64,000 bases of DNA from contig NZ_FNLD01000002.1 of assembly GCF_900104085.1 (NCBI RefSeq), positions 62,001 to 126,000 of the forward strand, written 5' to 3'. Within the stretch, counting starts at the first letter, position 1, and every line of letters begins with the position of its first letter. The notes below the pieces were generated by a model that did no database searches, was not told where the DNA came from, and was given only the letters and a program-made list of their open reading frames with translations. The stretch is from Pseudoxanthomonas sp. CF125. GTDB taxonomy: Bacteria; Pseudomonadota; Gammaproteobacteria; Xanthomonadales; Xanthomonadaceae. The translations under genes were made by a program, and so were the position numbers. Of the stretch, positions 40,884 through 50,628 are shown one piece after another.

Positions 40884-42923
40884 CTAGGGAGGCGTCGCCG
40901 ATCCGTTGCGTTCTCTGGCGGCTATCTGCCTGGCTTGTTCGTTCAACTCATGAAAGCGGCGTACATCGATGCCCAGATAGGCGATGGACGGAAACTGGAA
41001 CCGACGGCGAACGGTTTCGGCCTGTGCATCGTTTTCGGCAAGGGTCTCGGCAATCGCGAAAGCCCCCAGCATCTGCTCATCGTCGCTGGCGGTGACGCCC
41101 AGGCCGTACCAGGCTCTGGGGTTTACCGAATTGGCCCACAGCGCCCGTACGAAATAGTCGCGTGCCTGGTCGCGGCGGCTGTCCAGGAGCGCCATCCAGC
41201 CGAGCTCGAAAGCGATGTCGTGCGCGTAGGGGTCATGCTCCAGGACGCGTTGCAATGCGGAGACAAGCGCCTCGCGCGCCCGCTGATTTTCCCACTCTTT
41301 GGTCGATGCGGACAGGTAGACGCTGGTGGCGCGGGATTGCTCGCCACGGGACCAGGAGGAAGAGCGATCTGTCGATTGCCCATCGTTGCGAAGCGATGCC
41401 ACTGCATTGGCCAAGTATTTTCCGTCGCTTTGTCCCGCATGACGCGCCAGGCTGGCATAGACGTTGGCCTGGGTCTGCAATTGCACGGCGTCCGGCGCCG
41501 CGCCTGCCAGTCCCATCAGCGACGATGGGTATTCCGGCTGGGATGGCGGAGGCTCTTCGCGAGCGATTGCGATCTCAGCAGGCACTGGCGAGCCTGCATA
41601 GGGGCGTGACCTTGCCGCTTTTTCGCTCAGGTTATCGAAGAAAACAACGCAGAACACGACGATCATAAAAACGGCCTGGATACGGTTTTTCCGGCTCATC
41701 CTCCCGATCATCCGAACCAGAAAATTCGAGGAGGCAGGCGCTGCTGGTACCGGATGCGGCGGCGTAGGCAGGTATCGGAACGGCGGGCGGGGTTTCCGGC
41801 CTGGCCTGGCGGTGCGCAAGGGGGCGGGCGTCGTCGGCGCAGTACGGGCCGCGCGCGCCTGCTGCTTGCGGGTGTTGGTCAGCAGCGATTCGCGCGCGCA
41901 AGCGGCGCAAGCCTGTCCCGCAAAATGCTGGTGCGCAGCTTGTCTGCCGCATACCGCCAGCCGCTGCGTCGAACGTTTCGCGTATGCCCTCAGCAGATTG
42001 CCCCACTCCGCTGCCGAAGGGCGTAGCGAATGGCCCAGCGCGAACGCGCGGTCGAACATCTGCCGCAGGTCGGCAGGCATTGCGGTATGGCCGCTTCCCG
42101 GATTGGCGGCGATGCCCGCATTGGCGCGCAGCCCATAGGCATACCAGTTGCCCGCTATCCGGCCTGGAATATCGGTAGGCACACGATCCGATCCGGGCCG
42201 TCCGGAATAGGGATGAATGCCGAAATTCAGCAGCTGGAAGACGATCACCCCCAGCGCAAAGCGATCCTGTTGCTCCTCGCCCGTCGGGACGATGCCGTGC
42301 GCATGGAACTCGGGCGCCAGATAGTCGATGGTGTACTGCGGCGCCGGAAACCGCTCGCCATGGCCCTGCACGCTGAAGCCGTCGCAGTCCAGCATCGCCA
42401 TGTACAGCGAACGCGGATAGAAGCGCAGGTTGACGGGTTTCATGTCCACCACGTAGTGGCGCTGGCGGTGCAGTTCGGCGATCACCGAAGCCAGGTTCGC
42501 GGCCAGGGTGATCTTGGCTCCCAGCCCGGTCGGCAGTCCCGCAGCGCGTGCCTGCCGCTCCTGCATCACCAGTTCAAGCTCGCTGGTCGCGGCCACGTCC
42601 ACTGCCGGCATCAGGAAGCCCAGAAAGCGGCCCCGATCGTCGCGCAACGGCGACTGCGGCCAGGCGATCTGCACATAGCGCCGTCCGCTTTCGTCCAGCT
42701 CCGGCAACTGCGGCGACAGCTCGAGCATCGCCGCCACCTTGCGTTCGTACAGCGCAACGTCGATATCGGCGTGATAGATCTTGGCCACGCTGCGGGCGTC
42801 TTCCCGCAGCAGATACACGCTGCCGGCACCACCGCTCTTGAGCATCTTGGCCAAGGTCAAGCGGCGGCCGTCGCCGGTCCGCACCTGGCTGCCTTCGCGG
42901 ATGCCGGCGCGCTCCGCGCTCAT
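40884..42923 (-). CDS. TerY-P triad protein kinase with TPR-like C-terminus
   Basis: A 679-residue protein. The N-terminal kinase domain (about 15-315) has a glycine-rich loop SGGAGSVYLL, lysine in SVAKIYH, catalytic VVDMKPVNLR (D in the HRD position) and LDCDGF as the DFG equivalent, so it seems active. Cysteine-containing ACAACARES (about 341-349) suggests a small zinc site. A transmembrane segment (about 415-432, QAVFMIVVFCVVFF) and TPR-like helices (about 555-660) follow. It is translationally coupled to the PP2C gene by an ATGA overlap. This matches the third member of the TerY-P triads known from ter stress-response loci. Confidence 0.88.
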   Translation of the reverse strand: MSAERAGIREGSQVRTGDGRRLTLAKMLKSGGAGSVYLLREDARSVAKIYHADIDVALYERKVAAMLELSPQLPELDESGRRYVQIAWPQSPLRDDRGRFLGFLMPAVDVAATSELELVMQERQARAAGLPTGLGAKITLAANLASVIAELHRQRHYVVDMKPVNLRFYPRSLYMAMLDCDGFSVQGHGERFPAPQYTIDYLAPEFHAHGIVPTGEEQQDRFALGVIVFQLLNFGIHPYSGRPGSDRVPTDIPGRIAGNWYAYGLRANAGIAANPGSGHTAMPADLRQMFDRAFALGHSLRPSAAEWGNLLRAYAKRSTQRLAVCGRQAAHQHFAGQACAACARESLLTNTRKQQARAARTAPTTPAPLRTARPGRKPRPPFRYLPTPPHPVPAAPASSNFLVRMIGRMSRKNRIQAVFMIVVFCVVFFDNLSEKAARSRPYAGSPVPAEIAIAREEPPPSQPEYPSSLMGLAGAAPDAVQLQTQANVYASLARHAGQSDGKYLANAVASLRNDGQSTDRSSSWSRGEQSRATSVYLSASTKEWENQRAREALVSALQRVLEHDPYAHDIAFELGWMALLDSRRDQARDYFVRALWANSVNPRAWYGLGVTASDDEQMLGAFAIAETLAENDAQAETVRRRFQFPSIAYLGIDVRRFHELNEQARQIAARERNGSATPP

Positions 42924-43669
42924 TGCCTCAGCGCGATCAGCAGCGTCTTGTCGTCCGAAGTGATCCGGTAGGTGCGGGGGTCGGCCAGGGTGCCGAGCAA
43001 TGCGGCGCTGCCATCGCTTTCCGAAGCAGTGGAAAGGAAGCGCTCCACCGGGTCCATGAACGGTGCGTACAGCGCACCGTTGCCTTTGGCCATTACGAAA
43101 GGCATGGCACCGTCCGACATCAGCACCGCGCAGGCGATGGCATGCGGAATCGAGGTCACACGTAGGTGTTCCTGCCAGGCATCGCCAGTGACGAAGTAAG
43201 TTTCGTTGGCGTACTCGCCGTTTTCCGGCAGCGATAGGGCGCAGTCGGCCGCATCGGCGCCGCGCACCGCGCCCAGGCCATCGCCGATATGGAAAAAGAA
43301 TCCGCCGTCCGCATGGGTCAGCAGGCCCACCAGCGTGCAGGAGTAATCCGCCAAAGCGGTGTTCTCGGCCAACGCACGGGCCTCCAGCGCGTCGCGCGCC
43401 GAGGCGACCACTTCGATCACGATCGCGCGGAACGCTTCGATATCCGCCGCGCCGTCATCGGCGCCCACGCGTTGCGACAGGTCGCTGACCACGCGTGCCG
43501 ACACCATGGCCGCTCCCTCGTGGCTGAGCGCGTGCGAGCCGGCGCCGTCGCAGACCACCGCCACCAGCCTGTCGTCCACGACCGCATGCGCAAACGCATC
43601 CTGACAAGGGATATTCGCATCGATATGGGATTTTCCGATCGCCGCAGCGGCGAAGACGCGCCAGGACAT
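42920..43669 (-). CDS. PP2C-family protein phosphatase (TerY-P triad)
   Basis: A 249-residue PP2C-like Ser/Thr phosphatase. Metal-binding motifs are ANIPCQDAF (about 18-26), VVCDGAGSHALSHEGA (about 38-53), MSDGA (about 188-192) and the C-terminal TSDDKTLLIALR. It should reverse phosphorylation by the adjacent kinase. It begins 3 bp after the VWA stop and overlaps the kinase start by four bases, so the three are an operon. Confidence 0.92.
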   Translation of the reverse strand: MSWRVFAAAAIGKSHIDANIPCQDAFAHAVVDDRLVAVVCDGAGSHALSHEGAAMVSARVVSDLSQRVGADDGAADIEAFRAIVIEVVASARDALEARALAENTALADYSCTLVGLLTHADGGFFFHIGDGLGAVRGADAADCALSLPENGEYANETYFVTGDAWQEHLRVTSIPHAIACAVLMSDGAMPFVMAKGNGALYAPFMDPVERFLSTASESDGSAALLGTLADPRTYRITSDDKTLLIALRQ

Positions 43670-43672
43670 CGA

Positions 43673-44356
43673 TCAGGTCGGCGCGCTGGACCAGCTGTCG
43701 GCCGCCGGCAACTGCGCCTGGCCTCCCGGCCTGGCTTGCGATACGACCTTCATGCTTGCGCTGAGCCACAGGAACAGTTCCTGGAACTTCAAGCCATCCA
43801 GCTTCTTGACCGCCGCCGCGCCCTTGCTGCTGAACTGCCCCAGGCCATCGGCATTGGCGCCGCTACCGACCGCCAGCGGAAACACCGCCACCTTATTAGC
43901 CTGTTCGGCGGCTCGGCAACGATCGGCCGCGCCTTGCCAATCATCGGTCGGCTGGCCATCGGACATCAGGAACATCCATGGCCGGGTATAGGCGATACCG
44001 GCGGACTTGAAGTTCTGCTTCTCTTCCTCGATCTTCGCCAGCGCCATATCCACCGCCTGACCGGTAGGTGTCGTACCCGAGGCTTCAAGCGCGGGTGCGG
44101 TGAAGTCCATCGCGTCCTGCCAGTCGCCAACGACCTGCGCGTTGTCCATGCCGCCGTATTCGACCAGCAGGATGCGCACGCGCTTGGAAGCGATCGCGTC
44201 GTTCTTCAACTCTTGTTCCAGAACGCGCAGCCCTTCGTTGAGTTGCGCCATCGGCGCACCGGCCATGCTGCCGGAGCAGTCCAGGACCAGCACCAACGGC
44301 GTGCGTTGCTCGGTGTTGTCCACCAGGGCGACGTCAGGAATGGCGGTCTGGTTCAT
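43673..44356 (-). CDS. TerY-like VWA domain protein
   Basis: A 227-residue protein consisting of a von Willebrand factor A domain. The MIDAS motif is DCSGSM (about residues 22-27), with the threonine in SGTTPTGQAV and the aspartate in MSDGQPTDDW. This is the TerY form found in ter-associated triads, where it pairs with a PP2C phosphatase and a kinase. It is first gene of the unit; GGGGA supports the ATG at 44356. No terB/C/D/Z genes are visible in the window. Confidence 0.9.
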   Translation of the reverse strand: MNQTAIPDVALVDNTEQRTPLVLVLDCSGSMAGAPMAQLNEGLRVLEQELKNDAIASKRVRILLVEYGGMDNAQVVGDWQDAMDFTAPALEASGTTPTGQAVDMALAKIEEEKQNFKSAGIAYTRPWMFLMSDGQPTDDWQGAADRCRAAEQANKVAVFPLAVGSGANADGLGQFSSKGAAAVKKLDGLKFQELFLWLSASMKVVSQARPGGQAQLPAADSWSSAPT

Positions 44357-44466
44357 CTGGTTCCCCTGTATGGATGGCAATTGCGCGCTGGAGCCAGCGC
44401 CGGGTCAATTATGCATGAGGACACCGGGCGCCGTTGCGGCGACGGAAAGACGGCGGACTGTCGCAC

Positions 44467-45627
44467 TCAGTCCGGCTTCCAGAACTTCTTCTCGCCGTAC
44501 TCCCACGTCCACGGCACCCCGGTTTCGCCCAGCAAAAAACCGACCAGTTGCGGGAAAGCGGCTTCGGCGCGCACGTCGTTGGCCAGTATCACCACGCAAC
44601 GGCGGCCGCGTTGCACGCAGACCCAGGTGTTGCCGGTGCTGTCGTTGTGGCCGCCCTTGAAAAAGCCGGCTCCCTGCGGACCATCGAACACGACCACGCC
44701 CAGTCCTGCGGCCAGGTCCTTGCGCCGCTTTTCGACCGGAAGTTCCGGCTGCAGCGAGGGGAACTGACTGGCGGTGGTGATCGGCAGTTGCGCCTTCACC
44801 AGTTCCGCCGCTCCCTGCGCGGACAGGCCTTCGCCATTGATGTACCCGGCGGCCAGACGCGCCATGTCGGCGATGGTGGTATCCATGGAACCGGCGGCGC
44901 GCACCTTGCTGCGTTCGTCGTGCGGCTCGATGCTGCCGTCCTCGCGGCAGCCATCGGCGAGATTCCTGGCGAAGTCCGCCCGCCACATCATGCCGGTATC
45001 GGCCATGCCCAGCCGGTCGAACACGCGCCGCTGCATCTCCGCGCCCAGGTCCAGGCCCAGCCCGCGTTCGATCACGAACTGCAACAGGATCATGCCGTCG
45101 CCCGAATAGGCGTAACGGCTGCCCGGCGCGAAATGGAAATGCAGTTTCTCGTCCGCTTCGACGAAATAGAAGTTGGCGAAACCGGCGCTATGGGTCAGCA
45201 GGACGCGCGGGGTGATCGCGCGCCAGCGCTCGTCGCCGGCCAGGCTGGACCAGGGCGCGTAGGCGTCCTCGTCCGCGTATTCCGGCAAAGGCTTGGCCAG
45301 GTAATCGCCGATGGATCTGTCCAGGTCCAGTTTCTTCTCTTCCACCAGTTGCATCAGGGTGTAGGCGAACACGGCCTTGGTCAGCGAGGCGCCGTACATG
45401 ATGGTGTCCGTCTGCAACGGGTCGCCGGCGGCATTGCGCACGCCGTAGCTGCGTACGCGCACTACCTTGCCCTCGTCGATCACCGCGATCGCCAGTCCTT
45501 TGGCTTGCGTAGCCCGCATGGCGCGAGCGGCTTCGGCGTCCAGCGCCGCTTCGGTGGGAACAGCCGCATGCGCGGCCTGTAAACAAAGCAACGCGATCAA
45601 GTCGGGGAAAAGCCGCCAAAATCCCAT
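44467..45627 (-). CDS. Serine hydrolase, class C beta-lactamase family
   Basis: A 386-residue exported hydrolase with a signal peptide (about 1-21). The nucleophile motif SLTK is at about 81-84, the tyrosine motif is YSG (in SRYAYSGDGMI) rather than the usual YxN, and KGGHND supplies the HxG-like third element. Family members are esterases, D-aminopeptidases or penicillin-binding-like enzymes; true lactamase activity is not implied. GAGAGG supports the ATG at 45627. It lies upstream of the TerY triad on the same strand but about 110 bp away, so it is probably separate. Confidence 0.87.
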   Translation of the reverse strand: MGFWRLFPDLIALLCLQAAHAAVPTEAALDAEAARAMRATQAKGLAIAVIDEGKVVRVRSYGVRNAAGDPLQTDTIMYGASLTKAVFAYTLMQLVEEKKLDLDRSIGDYLAKPLPEYADEDAYAPWSSLAGDERWRAITPRVLLTHSAGFANFYFVEADEKLHFHFAPGSRYAYSGDGMILLQFVIERGLGLDLGAEMQRRVFDRLGMADTGMMWRADFARNLADGCREDGSIEPHDERSKVRAAGSMDTTIADMARLAAGYINGEGLSAQGAAELVKAQLPITTASQFPSLQPELPVEKRRKDLAAGLGVVVFDGPQGAGFFKGGHNDSTGNTWVCVQRGRRCVVILANDVRAEAAFPQLVGFLLGETGVPWTWEYGEKKFWKPD

Positions 45628-45654
45628 CGAATCCTCTCCGCTTGCAATGCGAAC

Positions 45655-45987
45655 CTACGTGTTTTGTGTTTGCTTGCCGCCGCAAACCAGGCATTTGCGG
45701 AAATCGCCCTGCGCCCCGTGATGCAGCCGGCTCAGCGGCCCACCGCAGCCGGCGCAGCGGGGCGCCTTGCCGCTCTTCCAATTCCAGAGCCGCAGCGTGG
45801 AAGCCAAACCGGTGACCAGCGCGGCCAGCAGGAATACCGGCGGCAACCATTTCACGTACGGCACCAGTGCATGCAGGTTGGACACGCCGCCGAACAGCGA
45901 GGTCCACAACATGCACACCACCGCAGCGGCCAGCGCCGCCAGCGCGGGCAGGTAGGCGCGCACCACCATCCAGCCGTATCGATTCAT
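45655..45987 (-). CDS. Membrane protein with C-terminal zinc ribbon
   Basis: A 110-residue protein. Two transmembrane helices (about 9-28 and 45-65) precede a four-cysteine zinc ribbon (CAGCGG ... CLVCGG, about 77-103). Function unknown. The start could be ATG 45987 or TTG 45993. It may be cotranscribed with the serine hydrolase, whose start is 28 bp downstream. Confidence 0.75.
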   Translation of the reverse strand: MNRYGWMVVRAYLPALAALAAAVVCMLWTSLFGGVSNLHALVPYVKWLPPVFLLAALVTGLASTLRLWNWKSGKAPRCAGCGGPLSRLHHGAQGDFRKCLVCGGKQTQNT

Positions 45988-46130
45988 CGCCAAGCGCTCA
46001 TAGGTTCGTGGTTGCCCCCAAGTGCCGGCAGCTTACCGGGTTGTCGGTCGCAAACGCAGCAGCGCGGCGCATACCGGTGCGCCGATTCGTCATACACTCC
46101 GGGCTCCTACCGGTCTGGGGAAAGTCGCAC

Positions 46131-47456
46131 ATGAAGAAACTCCGTCTCGGCGGCCTGACAGCCGGATTGCTGCTGGCCTGCGCCGGCCATGCGCAGACAC
46201 CCGTGACGGCGCCCGCGACGGCGCCCGCGCCCGCGATCACCGTGCTCAAGGCGGCCCACCTGTTCGACGGGCGCAGCGGCAGCCTGACTTCGCCGGGGCT
46301 GGTGGTGGTGCAGGGCAGCAAGATCATCGCCGTCGGCGCCAACGCCGAGGTTCCGGCCGGGGCCAAGGTCATAGAACTGGGCGAGGCCACCCTGGTCCCG
46401 GGCTACATCGATGCCCACACCCATATTTCCTACGACCACGAAGACGACTGGGCGCAGGGTTTCTACGAAGGCATGCTGCGTTTTCCGGTGGAGCAGTCCT
46501 TCCATGCCGGCAGCAACGCCAAGGCCACGCTGAGGGCCGGGGTCACCACCGCGCGCGAAGTAGGCGCCGGCGATTTCGTCGACGTGGCGCTGCGCAACGC
46601 TATCGAAGCCGGCCTGACCGAAGGCCCGCGCATGCTGGTTGCGGGGTATGCGATCGGCTCCACCGGCGGCCACTGCGACAGTTCGCCGTTTCCGCCGCAA
46701 CGGGTGAATCCGTCCGGCCCGCTGCAAGGCGTGTGCAACGGTCCCGAGCAATGCCGCGAGGCCACGCGCCTGCAGATGAAGTACGGCGCCGACCTGATCA
46801 AGATCTGCGCCTCGGGCGGCGTGCTGTCCGAATCCGACCCGGTCGACGTGCCGCAACTCACCTCCGAGGAACTGCGCGCGATCATCGGCGAAGCGCACAA
46901 CTGGAACCGCAAGGTCGCCGCGCACAGCCACGGCGATGCGGCTGCCAAACTGGCGGTGGAAGCGGGCGTGGATTCCATCGAACACGGCAGTTTCCTCACC
47001 ACGCCCACGCTGCAGCTGATGAAGCAGAAGGGCGTGTACCTGGTGCCCACGCGCATGACCCAGGTGTGGGTGCTGGACAAGGCCGATACCTATCCGCCCA
47101 AGATCGGCGCCAAGGCGCGCGCGGCCGGCGCTTCGCATTCGGCCATGTTCAAGAACGCGCTGAAGATCGGCACGCCCATCGCCTTCGGCACCGATGCGGC
47201 GGTGTATCCGCACGGCATCAATGCGCAGGAGTTCGGCGACATGGTCGAACTGGGCATGTCGCCGTCGGCGGCGCTGCTGACCAGCAGCCAGGGCTCGGCG
47301 AAGCTACTGGGCATCGACAAGGAAACCGGCACACTGGAAGCCGGGAAGTTCGCCGATATCGTCGCGGTCCCGGGCGATGTGCTGCAAAACATCCGCGCTA
47401 CGGAAAAACCCGTGCTGGTGATGAAGCAGGGCGTGTTGGTCAAACAAGCGGAATAG
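46131..47456 (+). CDS. Exported amidohydrolase, imidazolonepropionase/prolidase-like
   Basis: A 441-residue metal-dependent amidohydrolase with a signal peptide (about 1-22, AGHAQ). The metal motif DAHTHIS is near residue 95, with the lysine in GADLIKICASGG, HSHGDAA, EHGSF and the late metal aspartate in FGTDAAVYPHG (about 355-365). Such exported enzymes (COG1228) are often Xaa-Pro or Xaa-Arg dipeptidases. GGGGAAAG precedes the ATG. It is transcribed alone. Confidence 0.9.
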   Translation: MKKLRLGGLTAGLLLACAGHAQTPVTAPATAPAPAITVLKAAHLFDGRSGSLTSPGLVVVQGSKIIAVGANAEVPAGAKVIELGEATLVPGYIDAHTHISYDHEDDWAQGFYEGMLRFPVEQSFHAGSNAKATLRAGVTTAREVGAGDFVDVALRNAIEAGLTEGPRMLVAGYAIGSTGGHCDSSPFPPQRVNPSGPLQGVCNGPEQCREATRLQMKYGADLIKICASGGVLSESDPVDVPQLTSEELRAIIGEAHNWNRKVAAHSHGDAAAKLAVEAGVDSIEHGSFLTTPTLQLMKQKGVYLVPTRMTQVWVLDKADTYPPKIGAKARAAGASHSAMFKNALKIGTPIAFGTDAAVYPHGINAQEFGDMVELGMSPSAALLTSSQGSAKLLGIDKETGTLEAGKFADIVAVPGDVLQNIRATEKPVLVMKQGVLVKQAE

Positions 47457-47480
47457 CTACCCTAATCCCATAGGGGCGAC

Positions 47481-47609
47481 GTAGGAGCGACGTCAGTCGC
47501 GAAAGCACCACCCGCAAATCCTTCACCGCATCCCGCCATGGATCATTGGATGACAGCAAGCGGGGGGAGTCGGAATCTTCCGCAGTTTCGCGACTGACGT
47601 CGCTCCTAC
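47481..47609. repeat. REP-like inverted repeat, family C
   Basis: Perfect 24-bp inverted arms, GTAGGAGCGACGTCAGTCGC plus GAAA (47481-47504) and its complement ending at 47609, 81 bp apart. The GTAGGAGCGRCNTCAGYCGC motif is a common REP type in Xanthomonas and Pseudomonas. It occupies the gap between the convergent amidohydrolase and histidine kinase genes. Confidence 0.8.
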
Positions 47610-47621
47610 GTCCTACGCGCG

Positions 47622-50114
47622 TCAGGCCGGCGAGGTGTCCTGCGCTTGCTTGCGCGCATCGCCCAGGGCCGTTTCCAGTTCCTGCAGCCGGTAGGGTTTG
47701 GGCAGCACCGAAACCCCCAGCGCTTCGGCTTTCTGCTTGGCCGCTTCCACATGGCCGGTAGTGAGCACCACCGGCAGTCCGGGACGGCGCAACCGGATCT
47801 CCTGCGACAGGTCGATGCCGTCCAGCTGGCCGGGCATCATCACATCGGAGAACACGATGCCGAAGGATTTCCCGCCGGCCAGCGCTCCCAGCGCGGCGTC
47901 GGCGTTCTCCACACGCGTCACTTCGTAGCCCAGCGTGGCCAACATCTCGCCGGTCAGCGCAGCCACCTCATCGTCGTCTTCCACCAGCAATAACGATCCC
48001 TGCGCCCGGATCTCGATGCGGCCGGGCGCTTCCGTTTCCTTCTCTTCCTCATCGCCGAGGGGCGATTTGTCGGTGCGCGGCAGGTACAGGAAGACGGTGG
48101 TGCCTTTGCGCGGTTCGCTGTCGATGCGCACGGCGCCGCGCGACGATTTCGCGAACCCGTGCGCCTGCGCCAGTCCCAGTCCGGAACCCTTGCCGATTTC
48201 CTTGGTGGTGAAGAACGGCTCGAACACGCGCGCCAGCACTTCGGGCATCATCCCGGTGCCGGTATCGGCGATGGACAATTCCACGTAGTCGCCGAACAGC
48301 TCCTCGTCGTTCAACGCCGGCGCGTTGCGGGCGCCGATGCGGATGGTGCCGCCGCCCGGCATCGCGTCGCGCGCGTTGACCGCCAGGTTGAGCACCACCA
48401 GTTCCAGTTGGCCCGGGTCCACCTCCACCGGCCACAGCCCGCCGTCGAAAGCCACTTCCACATGCACATCGCCGCGCAGGCTGCGGTCCAGCATCTCGCG
48501 CATACCGCCGATCTTGCGCGCCAGATTCACCGCTTCCGGGCGCAACGGCTGGCGGCGCGAAAACGCCAGCAGCTGGCGGCTCAGGCCGGCGCCTTTTTCC
48601 ACCGCCTGGCGCATGCCGGCGATCACTTTTTCCCTGCGCGCCGGCGCCAGCTCGTCCATGACTTCCAATCCGCCGGAGATCACCATCAACAGATTGTTGA
48701 AGTCGTGCGCCACGCCGCCGGTCAATTGGCCGATCGCCTCGATCTTCTGCGCCTGCCGCACCCGCGCCTCGGCCTCGGCCAGGCGCGCCTGCTCGCTCGC
48801 GCGGTCGGTCACGTCGTACACCACCACGAACGCACCGACCCGTTTGCCGCTGCGGTCCTTCAATGCGTTGAAGCGCATGTCGTAGTGCCGCATGTCGTTG
48901 GCGGTAGAGCCGAACGTCTCCGAGACGTGGAAATCCTCGCCGTTGATCGCGCGGTCCCAGAATCCGCGCATGCGTTCGCCGCGTGCGGGATCGCCTTTGA
49001 GCATCTCCAGCAGGTTGTCGCCGACCTGCGGACGATGGCCGTAGAGACTTTCGAATTCGTCGGAATAGGATTTGTTGACCGCCAGCACGTAGTAGCACAG
49101 GTCGATGGCCATGGTATGGGTTTCGGAGAATTCCACCACGTCGGCCAGGATGTTGCGTTCGGTCACCGCATCGGCCACGCGCTGTTCCAGCGTGTCGTAG
49201 AGCTCGCGCACGGCTTCGGCATCGGAATGGGCGCTGGTCACGTCGAAGCCTTCCATGAAGATTCCGGTTACCGCGCCCCCGGTGTCGGTGATGGGCTGGT
49301 AGACGAAGTCGACGTAACGCTCGACGCGCCGCGTGTTGGCGCCGGTGAACTCGAAGCGCGCGCCGGTGGTGGTGAAGGCCTTGCCGCTGCGGTAGACCTC
49401 GTCCAGCAAGTCGACATAGCCCTGTTTGACCGTGTCGGGCAGGGCATCGGCCACCGTCTTGCCCAGCAGGTCCTGGTTGCCGACCAGCCGCATATAGGCG
49501 GGATTGACCATTTCGAATACGTGCTGCGGCCCGCGCAGCAGGGCCATGAAGCCCGGCGCCTGCTGGAACAGTTCTTTCAGCTGGTCGTGTTCGGCCAGAG
49601 GGTCGTGCCGGGCGACGGTCTGTGCGCTGGTTTCCGTACACACCGCCAGCACGCCGCCCACGCCGTGCGGTGCGTCGGGTTGGTCGATGGGACCGTAGCT
49701 GCAGGTCCAGTGCGTCTCCCCGGGGATGTCGCTACGCGTGATCGGCGCCGGCTCGTTCTCGCTCCAGACGTCGCCGCGCCCCTGCATCACTTGCTCTATC
49801 CGCGGCCCGATGAAGGGCCAGATTCCTTCCCAGCATTCGTGACCGCATTGGCCCAGGGCGCTGGGGTGGCGCTGGGGTCCGATCGAACGGGCGTAGGCGT
49901 CGTTGTAGAACTGGATCAGCTGCGGGCCCCACCAGAGCAGCATCGGCTGCCGGGTCGACAGCAGCAACCGCACCATGGTCTTCAGTTGCACAGGCCAGGT
50001 TTCGGGCGCGCCCAGCGGCGTGGACGCCCAATCGAAGGCCCGCGTGCGCTCGCCCATTTCGCCGCCGCCTTCCAGAAAGGCGAGCGGCCGTTTCGCGGCA
50101 GCGGGCGAGATCAT
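47622..50114 (-). CDS. Hybrid sensor histidine kinase with PAS domains and receiver
   Basis: An 830-residue soluble two-component sensor. Three PAS-like modules cover about 20-440 (the second has LFQQAPGFMALLRGPQHVFE). The HisKA dimerisation helix carries the phospho-acceptor in GGVAHDFNNLL (about 466-476). The HATPase_c has N box NLAVNARDAM, G1 DTGTGM, F box FEPFFTTK and G2 GSGLGL. The C-terminal receiver (about 700-820) has its aspartate in VFSDVMMPG (about 756). HDFNNLL kinases of this type often respond to light or redox through PAS; the partner is unknown. GGGGA supports the ATG at 50114. Confidence 0.92.
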   Translation of the reverse strand: MISPAAAKRPLAFLEGGGEMGERTRAFDWASTPLGAPETWPVQLKTMVRLLLSTRQPMLLWWGPQLIQFYNDAYARSIGPQRHPSALGQCGHECWEGIWPFIGPRIEQVMQGRGDVWSENEPAPITRSDIPGETHWTCSYGPIDQPDAPHGVGGVLAVCTETSAQTVARHDPLAEHDQLKELFQQAPGFMALLRGPQHVFEMVNPAYMRLVGNQDLLGKTVADALPDTVKQGYVDLLDEVYRSGKAFTTTGARFEFTGANTRRVERYVDFVYQPITDTGGAVTGIFMEGFDVTSAHSDAEAVRELYDTLEQRVADAVTERNILADVVEFSETHTMAIDLCYYVLAVNKSYSDEFESLYGHRPQVGDNLLEMLKGDPARGERMRGFWDRAINGEDFHVSETFGSTANDMRHYDMRFNALKDRSGKRVGAFVVVYDVTDRASEQARLAEAEARVRQAQKIEAIGQLTGGVAHDFNNLLMVISGGLEVMDELAPARREKVIAGMRQAVEKGAGLSRQLLAFSRRQPLRPEAVNLARKIGGMREMLDRSLRGDVHVEVAFDGGLWPVEVDPGQLELVVLNLAVNARDAMPGGGTIRIGARNAPALNDEELFGDYVELSIADTGTGMMPEVLARVFEPFFTTKEIGKGSGLGLAQAHGFAKSSRGAVRIDSEPRKGTTVFLYLPRTDKSPLGDEEEKETEAPGRIEIRAQGSLLLVEDDDEVAALTGEMLATLGYEVTRVENADAALGALAGGKSFGIVFSDVMMPGQLDGIDLSQEIRLRRPGLPVVLTTGHVEAAKQKAEALGVSVLPKPYRLQELETALGDARKQAQDTSPA

Positions 50115-50267
50115 CGGCTTCCCCGGAAGGATCGGACGGTTCCATCTTATGCCCGACCTTCCGTGAAAAACCCGTGTGCTGTCCACTTTCCCCTTCGCAG
50201 AAGCAGCATTCCGGACTTCAGGGCGCGAGCCGCAAGTTTCTCCGGACTCCTGCCGCGCTCAGCCGTG

Positions 50268-50540
50268 CTACTCCGCGGTGGTCGGATCGATAATGGCCAG
50301 GACTTCGGAAACGCGGTTGGCGGGAAAGCCGCCTTGTTGGGCGTGGTCGCGGACCATCTGTTCGTTCGGCGCGCGGTACAGGCAGTAGATCCTGTCGCCG
50401 GTGACGTAGCTGTGGATCCACTGGATCTGCGGGCCCATGTCGTTCAGCACGCCGCAGGAAGTCTGGGAAATGCTCTTGAGCTCTTCGGCCGACAACTTGC
50501 CGGCGCCGGGGACGTCGCGTTCGATCACGTATTTGGGCAT
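50268..50540 (-). CDS. DUF4242 family small protein
   Basis: A 90-residue cytoplasmic protein beginning PKYVIERDVPGAGKLSAEEL, with IQWIHSYVTGDRIYCLYRAP in the middle, which fits DUF4242 (a ferredoxin-like fold family suggested to bind metal). No function can be given. The start at 50540 is the family start; a longer frame goes to 50600. Confidence 0.85.
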   Translation of the reverse strand: MPKYVIERDVPGAGKLSAEELKSISQTSCGVLNDMGPQIQWIHSYVTGDRIYCLYRAPNEQMVRDHAQQGGFPANRVSEVLAIIDPTTAE

Positions 50541-50628
50541 GAGGGCGGCTCCGCATGGTTGGTTCATCCCGTAACGGCGCACGGTGATTGGTTCGGCCAT
50601 GCGGGCGATGCGATCGGGGTGCTGCCGA

